From the NCBI RefSeq assembly GCF_000829695.1, contig NZ_BBNN01000034.1, forward strand, positions 24,329 through 88,328: a stretch of DNA of 64,000 nt. The letters are read 5' to 3'. This stretch comes from Streptomyces sp. NBRC 110035. GTDB taxonomy: Bacteria; Actinomycetota; Actinomycetes; Streptomycetales; Streptomycetaceae. The notes under the pieces are model-generated. The model made no database searches, had not been told where the DNA came from, and saw nothing but the letters and a program-made list of their open reading frames with translations. Numbering within the stretch: the stretch's first letter is position 1; every line of letters begins with the position of its first letter. Shown here one piece after another: positions 59,690 through 64,000 of this stretch. The translations under genes and the position numbers were made by a program.

Positions 59690-61716
59690 CCGACGACCAG
59701 CACGGAGAGGGCACGTCCGGCACGTCCCAGGGCGGCGGAGGCCGCTGGGACCCGCTGCCCCAGGGTGACTACGACGACGGCGCCACCGCCTTCGTGAAGC
59801 TCCCCGAGGGGGGCATCGACGCCCTGCTGGACTCGATGGAGAGCCCGCTCGCCGCACCCGGCCACGGCTACGTGCCGCCGTCCATCACCGCCACCACCGC
59901 GGGCACCGACCCCGCGGGCACCGACCCCGCGGTCGCCGGCGGCTGGGCGGTGCCGGGTGCCCCCGCCGACGGCGTCCAGTGGCACGACCCGCAGGCCGGG
60001 CAGGCGGGGGAGGACCCCGGGGCGCAGGCGGCGCAGCAGTACGGCGGCCAGGACCGGTTCACGTACGACCCCGGGGCCTTGGGCCAGTGGCACTTCGAGG
60101 AACCGCCCGGCGCCGGCGGCCCGGCGCAGGCGCCGGGTTCCGACGTGACCGGCCAGTGGTCGATCCCCGTCGCCGGCGGCGACCTCCCGGACGAGTCCGG
60201 CGAGTTCACCACCTCCGCGCTGGCCGAGCAGTGGGGCGCCACCCCGCCGGTCACCCCGCCCCCCACCCTCCCGGGCGGCGCCTCCGCGCCCTGGGCCGCG
60301 CAGGCCATCGGACAGCCGTGGGGCCCCGGAGTGCCGGGCGTGGACCCGGAGCACCACCCCCACTCCGCTCCAGGCCGGGAGCAGGAGCGCGGACAGGACG
60401 GGGGCCAGGGCCGCGGGCAGGGCGGCCCGGAGACCGACTGGCGCGCGGAGCACGGCCAGAGGGCCCCCGCGTACGGCCAGGAGTACACCGCCGACCCCGC
60501 AGCGGAGCGGACCGACGGGTGGCCCGCCCCGGGGCACGACACCCCGCCCCGGTCGACCGGGGTGCCACAGCCGGCCCCCGCCGAGCCCCACTGGCGGCCC
60601 GGCCCCGAGGCCCACCCGGAGGCGGTCGGCGGACCGTCCGCCCCGGAGTTCCGCGAGCACCCGCAGCCGGATCCGGAGGCCGCCGCACGGCCCGCCGACG
60701 GGCACGGGCAGGCTCCGGGAGCCGACGGAGCCGACGGAGCCGACGGAGCCGACGAGGCCGTCGCGGACGTCCAGCCGCCCCAGGAGCCGCACGACGCCCA
60801 GGAGGGCCCGGGAGCCCCCTCGGCCGCAGCGGCACCCGAGGGCGCCAGGGACCACACCGGGACGTCCCCGGACGGGGACGCCGGACCGGAACCCGCGGCC
60901 CCCGAACCCGCCCCGCCCCTCGACACGGGCGCGGACCCGGACGCGGGCCCGGACGTACCCGACGACACGTCACCCGGGCACGAACCGCTCCTCGTCGCCG
61001 CGCACGACGACCACCCCCTCGCCTCCTACGTGCTGCGCGTCAACGGCATCGACCGGCCCGTCACCGACGCCTGGATCGGCGAGTCGCTGCTCTACGTGCT
61101 GCGCGAGCGCCTCGGCCTCGCCGGCGCCAAGGACGGCTGCTCGCAGGGCGAGTGCGGGGCCTGCAACGTGCAGGTCGACGGCCGGCTCGTCGCGTCCTGC
61201 CTGGTCCCGGCCGTCACCGCGGCCGGCAACGAGGTCCGTACCGTCGAGGGCCTCGCCCAGGACGGCCGGCCGTCGGACGTGCAGCGCGCGCTCGCGCGGT
61301 GCGGCGCGGTCCAGTGCGGCTTCTGCGTACCGGGCATGGCGATGACCGTGCACGACCTGCTGGAGGGCAACCCGGCGCCCACCCCGCTGGAGACCCGCCA
61401 GGCGCTGTGCGGCAACCTGTGCCGCTGCTCCGGCTACCGGGGCGTGGTGGACGCCGTCCAGGAGGTCGTCGCCGAACGCGAGGAACTCGCCGCGCACGCC
61501 GAGGACGACCAGGACGACCAGGACGACCAGGACGACCAGGACGAGGACCGGGACACGCACCGGGGCACGGGACCGGAACACGGATCCGGCGGCGGGACGG
61601 GCGAGTTCCGCATCCCGCACCAGGCAGGACCGGGCGCCGGCGGCGTCGGCCCCGCCGCCTTCACGGACCCCGGACCGCATGACCGGCCGCACGGCCGGGA
61701 CGGAGGCCAGGCATGA
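59686..61716 (+). CDS. Molybdenum hydroxylase 2Fe-2S subunit with long N-terminal extension
   Basis: Only residues of about 440-600 form the expected [2Fe-2S] subunit. A plant-ferredoxin-like cluster motif CSQGECGACNVQVDGRL with a further Cys is followed by a helical domain with QCGFCVPGMAM and CGNLCRCSGYRG, giving all eight cluster cysteines. Before it lie about 430 residues of low-complexity Gly/Pro/Ala/Asp/His/Gln-rich sequence, and after it a DQDDQDD acidic tail. Normal subunits have about 160-200 residues. The start is GTG 59686, overlapping the FAD-subunit stop; the extension is in the same open frame with normal codon bias, so it is probably translated. Its role is unknown. Confidence 0.85.
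   Translation: MTDDQHGEGTSGTSQGGGGRWDPLPQGDYDDGATAFVKLPEGGIDALLDSMESPLAAPGHGYVPPSITATTAGTDPAGTDPAVAGGWAVPGAPADGVQWHDPQAGQAGEDPGAQAAQQYGGQDRFTYDPGALGQWHFEEPPGAGGPAQAPGSDVTGQWSIPVAGGDLPDESGEFTTSALAEQWGATPPVTPPPTLPGGASAPWAAQAIGQPWGPGVPGVDPEHHPHSAPGREQERGQDGGQGRGQGGPETDWRAEHGQRAPAYGQEYTADPAAERTDGWPAPGHDTPPRSTGVPQPAPAEPHWRPGPEAHPEAVGGPSAPEFREHPQPDPEAAARPADGHGQAPGADGADGADGADEAVADVQPPQEPHDAQEGPGAPSAAAAPEGARDHTGTSPDGDAGPEPAAPEPAPPLDTGADPDAGPDVPDDTSPGHEPLLVAAHDDHPLASYVLRVNGIDRPVTDAWIGESLLYVLRERLGLAGAKDGCSQGECGACNVQVDGRLVASCLVPAVTAAGNEVRTVEGLAQDGRPSDVQRALARCGAVQCGFCVPGMAMTVHDLLEGNPAPTPLETRQALCGNLCRCSGYRGVVDAVQEVVAEREELAAHAEDDQDDQDDQDDQDEDRDTHRGTGPEHGSGGGTGEFRIPHQAGPGAGGVGPAAFTDPGPHDRPHGRDGGQA
61502..61550 (+). 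repeat. gaccaggac tandem repeats coding Asp-Gln-Asp units
   Basis: Four to five 9-bp gacgaccag units encode the DQDDQDDQD tract at the end of the Fe-S subunit. Confidence 0.85.
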
Positions 61717-64000
61717 GCAACGAGGCCGCCACCGTGCAGGCCGCACGGACCACGGAGGACGCCGCCGGGACGGAGGCGCCCCCGCGCGGGCTCGGTGTCT
61801 CCCTGCCGGCCGCCGACACCCGCGCCCAGACCGAGGGCACCTTCCCGTACGCCGCCGACCTGTGGGCCGAGGGCCTGCTGTGGGCGGCCGTGCTGCGCTC
61901 CCCGCACCCGCACGCGCGGATCGCGTCCATCGACACCACCCACGCCCGCGAGATGCCCGGCGTGCACGCCGTCGTCACCCACGAGGACGTCCCCGGCACC
62001 CCGGTGTACGAGCGCGGCCGGTCCGACCGCCCGGTCTTCGCCTCCGACGTCGTACGCCACCACGGCGAGGCCATCGCCGCCGTCGCCGCCGACCACCCGG
62101 ACACCGCGCGGATGGCCGCCGCCGCCGTCATCGTCGAGTACGAGGTGCTCGACCCGGTGATCGACCCCGAACAGGCCTTCGAGGCCGAGCCGCTGCACCC
62201 CGACGGCAACCTGATCCGCCACATCCCGCTGCGCCACGGCGACCCCGACGCGGCCGGTGAACTCGTCGTCGACGGCCTGTACCGCATCGGCCGCCAGGAC
62301 CCCGCGCCCATCGGCGCCGAGGCCGGACTCGCCGTTCCCCGCCCGGACGGAGGCGTCGAGCTGTACCTGGCCTCCACCGACCCGCACGGCGACCGGGACG
62401 AGGCCGCCGCCGCGTTCGACCTGGACCCCGAGCGCGTGAAGATCGTCGTCACCGGGGTGCCCGGCGCGACCGCCGACCGCGAGGACCAGAGCTTCCGGCT
62501 GCCGCTCGGCCTGCTGGCGCTGAAGACCGGCTGCCCGGTCAAACTCACCGCCACGCGCGAGGAGTCCTTCCTCGGGCACGCCCACCGCCACCCCACCCTG
62601 CTGCGCTACCGCCACCACGCCGACGCCGAGGGGAGGCTGGTGAAGGTCGAGGCGCAGATCCTGCTCGACGCGGGAGCCTACGCCGACACGTCCTCGGACG
62701 CGCTGGCCGCCGCCGTCTCCTTCGCCTGCGGCCCCTACGTCGTCCCGAACGCCTTCATCGAGGGCTGGGCGGTCCGCACCAACAACCCGCCCTCCGGCCA
62801 CGTGCGTGGCGAGGGCGCCCTGCAGGTGTGCGCCGCCTACGAGGCGCAGATGGACAAGCTGGCCAGGAAACTCGGCCTCGACCCGGCCGAACTGCGCATG
62901 CGCAACGTCATGGCGACCGGCGACGTCCTGCCCACCGGCCAGACCGTGACCTGCCCGGCCCCGGTCGCCGAACTCCTCGAGGCGGTGCGGGACCACCCGC
63001 TGCCGCCGCTGCCCAAGGACACCCCCGAGGACGAGTGGCTGCTGCCCGGCGGCCCCGAGGGCGCGGGCGAACCGGGCGCGGTGCGCCGCGGTGTGGGCTA
63101 CGGCCTGGGCATGGTGCACATGCTCGGCGGCGAGGGCGCGGACGAGGTGTCCACGGCCACCGTGAAGGTCCAGGACGGGGTGGCGACGGTGCTGTGCGCG
63201 GCCGTCGAGACCGGCCAGGGCTTCACCACGCTGGCCCGGCAGATCGTCCAGGAGATCCTCGGCGTCGACGAGGTGCGGGTGGCCCCCGTGGACACCGACC
63301 AGCCCTCGGCCGGCGCGGGCAGCCGCGGCCGGCACACCTGGGTGTCGGGCGGCGCGGTGGAGCGCGCGGCGAAGATGGTCCGCACCCAGCTCCTGGCGCC
63401 CCTGGCCCACAAGTTCGGCATGTCCGCCGAACTGCTCCAGATCAGCGACGGCCGGATCACCTCCTACGACGGCGTGCTGTCGACGCCCGTCGCCGACGAA
63501 CTGGTGGGCAAGGAGCTGTGGGCCACCGCCCAGTGCCGTCCGCACCCCACGGAGCCCCTGGACGAGTCCGGCCAGGGCGACGCCTTCGTCGGGATGGCGT
63601 TCTGCGCGATCCGCGCGGTGGTCGACGTCGACATCGAGATCGGTTCCGTACGGGTCGTGGAACTGGCCGTCGCCCAGGACGTGGGGCGGGTGCTGAACCC
63701 GGCCCAGCTGGCCGCCCGGATCGAAGCGGGCGTCACCCAGGGCGTGGGGGCCGCGCTCACCGAGAACCTGCGCACACCGCGCGGTCTGGTCCGGCACCCC
63801 GACCTCACCGGCTACGCCCTGCCGACCGCCCTGGACGTGCCCGACATCCGGATCGTGAAGCTGGTCGAGGAACGGGACGTGGTCGCGCCGTTCGGCGCGA
63901 AGGCGGTCAGCGCGGTGCCGGTGGTGACCTCGCCGGCGGCCATCGCCGCCGCGGTCCGCGCGGCCACCGGCCGCCCGGTCAACCGCCTGCCGATCCGCCC
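61713..64000 (+). CDS. Molybdenum hydroxylase large subunit (Mo-cofactor binding), partial
   Basis: At least 762 residues are visible; the gene runs off the window. ATG 61713 has GGAGG upstream and overlaps the Fe-S-subunit stop. It has the N-terminal hammerhead-domain motif ADLWAEGLLWAAVLRSPHPHA and Mo-cofactor regions (HVRGEGALQVCAAYEAQMD, VETGQGFTTLARQIVQ, SAGAGSRG). Near the C-terminus the loop that should hold the catalytic glutamate (usually GAKGVGEPP or similar) reads FGAKAVSAVPVVTSP, so the Glu is missing. It may therefore have changed or lost hydroxylase activity. The substrate is not identifiable and 'xanthine dehydrogenase' would be too specific. Confidence 0.88.
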   Translation, partial: MSNEAATVQAARTTEDAAGTEAPPRGLGVSLPAADTRAQTEGTFPYAADLWAEGLLWAAVLRSPHPHARIASIDTTHAREMPGVHAVVTHEDVPGTPVYERGRSDRPVFASDVVRHHGEAIAAVAADHPDTARMAAAAVIVEYEVLDPVIDPEQAFEAEPLHPDGNLIRHIPLRHGDPDAAGELVVDGLYRIGRQDPAPIGAEAGLAVPRPDGGVELYLASTDPHGDRDEAAAAFDLDPERVKIVVTGVPGATADREDQSFRLPLGLLALKTGCPVKLTATREESFLGHAHRHPTLLRYRHHADAEGRLVKVEAQILLDAGAYADTSSDALAAAVSFACGPYVVPNAFIEGWAVRTNNPPSGHVRGEGALQVCAAYEAQMDKLARKLGLDPAELRMRNVMATGDVLPTGQTVTCPAPVAELLEAVRDHPLPPLPKDTPEDEWLLPGGPEGAGEPGAVRRGVGYGLGMVHMLGGEGADEVSTATVKVQDGVATVLCAAVETGQGFTTLARQIVQEILGVDEVRVAPVDTDQPSAGAGSRGRHTWVSGGAVERAAKMVRTQLLAPLAHKFGMSAELLQISDGRITSYDGVLSTPVADELVGKELWATAQCRPHPTEPLDESGQGDAFVGMAFCAIRAVVDVDIEIGSVRVVELAVAQDVGRVLNPAQLAARIEAGVTQGVGAALTENLRTPRGLVRHPDLTGYALPTALDVPDIRIVKLVEERDVVAPFGAKAVSAVPVVTSPAAIAAAVRAATGRPVNRLPIR

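Overview
This window is high-GC chromosomal DNA with the strong third-position GC bias, GTG/TTG starts and gene repertoire of a Streptomyces. Hallmarks are the 1,642-residue NAD-glutamate dehydrogenase, the paired kinases pkaA/pkaB, MatAB, SigU and its anti-sigma factor, and sugar ABC transporters that lack their own ATPase. From memory, the gene order follows the S. coelicolor segment from about SCO2999 down to SCO2940. No alignment was possible here, so that is recall and not a computed result. The window is core chromosome with a few decayed or low-complexity patches. No insertion sequence, prophage, CRISPR array, tRNA or rRNA was seen.

Layout. 1-5.9 kb: end of a HAD hydrolase, a 0.5 kb gap, then gdh. 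6-9.8 kb: a Wzm/Wzt-type (TagGH-like) polysaccharide exporter, a divergent TetR regulator with repeated operator-like sites, and galE. 9.9-10.9 kb: an ohrR/ohr peroxide-sensing pair around a palindromic operator. 11-14.7 kb: a sugar ABC importer whose MalF-type permease carries a large inserted extracytoplasmic domain. 15-22.4 kb: an FHA/FtsK-like (EccC-like) protein divergent from pkaA and pkaB. 22.5-29.1 kb: a translation and division block with prfB, a sortase-type surface protein, a zinc-ribbon membrane protein, ftsE, ftsX, an S41 protease, smpB and ssrA (tmRNA). 29.2-32.8 kb: LacI regulator, MFS exporter and LysR regulator. 33-38 kb: matA-matB-acyltransferase, a translationally coupled operon for a poly-N-acetylglucosamine-type exopolysaccharide. 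38.2-40 kb: a short hypothetical, a decayed TetR gene and a repeat-tailed membrane protein. 40.2-43 kb: a NarK-type nitrate/nitrite transporter and NnaR (HemD domain plus winged helix). 43.4-45.7 kb: a CGNR zinc-finger protein, sigU and rsuA. 45.7-50.6 kb: a HelD-like helicase, a hairpin-rich gap, malic enzyme and the nucleoid protein HU. 50.9-53.5 kb: murA, AlgH/YqgE and DUF3039. 53.6-58.5 kb: a sugar ABC importer with a GH20 beta-N-acetylhexosaminidase, preceded by a DasR-like site. 58.8-64 kb: a three-subunit molybdenum hydroxylase (FAD, 2Fe-2S, Mo), cut by the window end.

Themes. Much of the window serves the cell envelope and amino-sugar metabolism: MurA, the MatAB polysaccharide, the hexosaminidase/ABC operon, FtsEX, the TagGH-like exporter and a sortase substrate. 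The remainder is mostly signalling and stress response. The points most worth following up are: an apparent one-base frame error at the end of the sugar permease gene near 55,921; a molybdenum-hydroxylase large subunit lacking the expected catalytic glutamate, paired with a Fe-S subunit carrying a 430-residue disordered extension; the FHA/EccC-like protein facing two kinases; three 30-bp repeats between the exporter and the TetR gene; and the nested hairpins between the helicase and malic enzyme genes.
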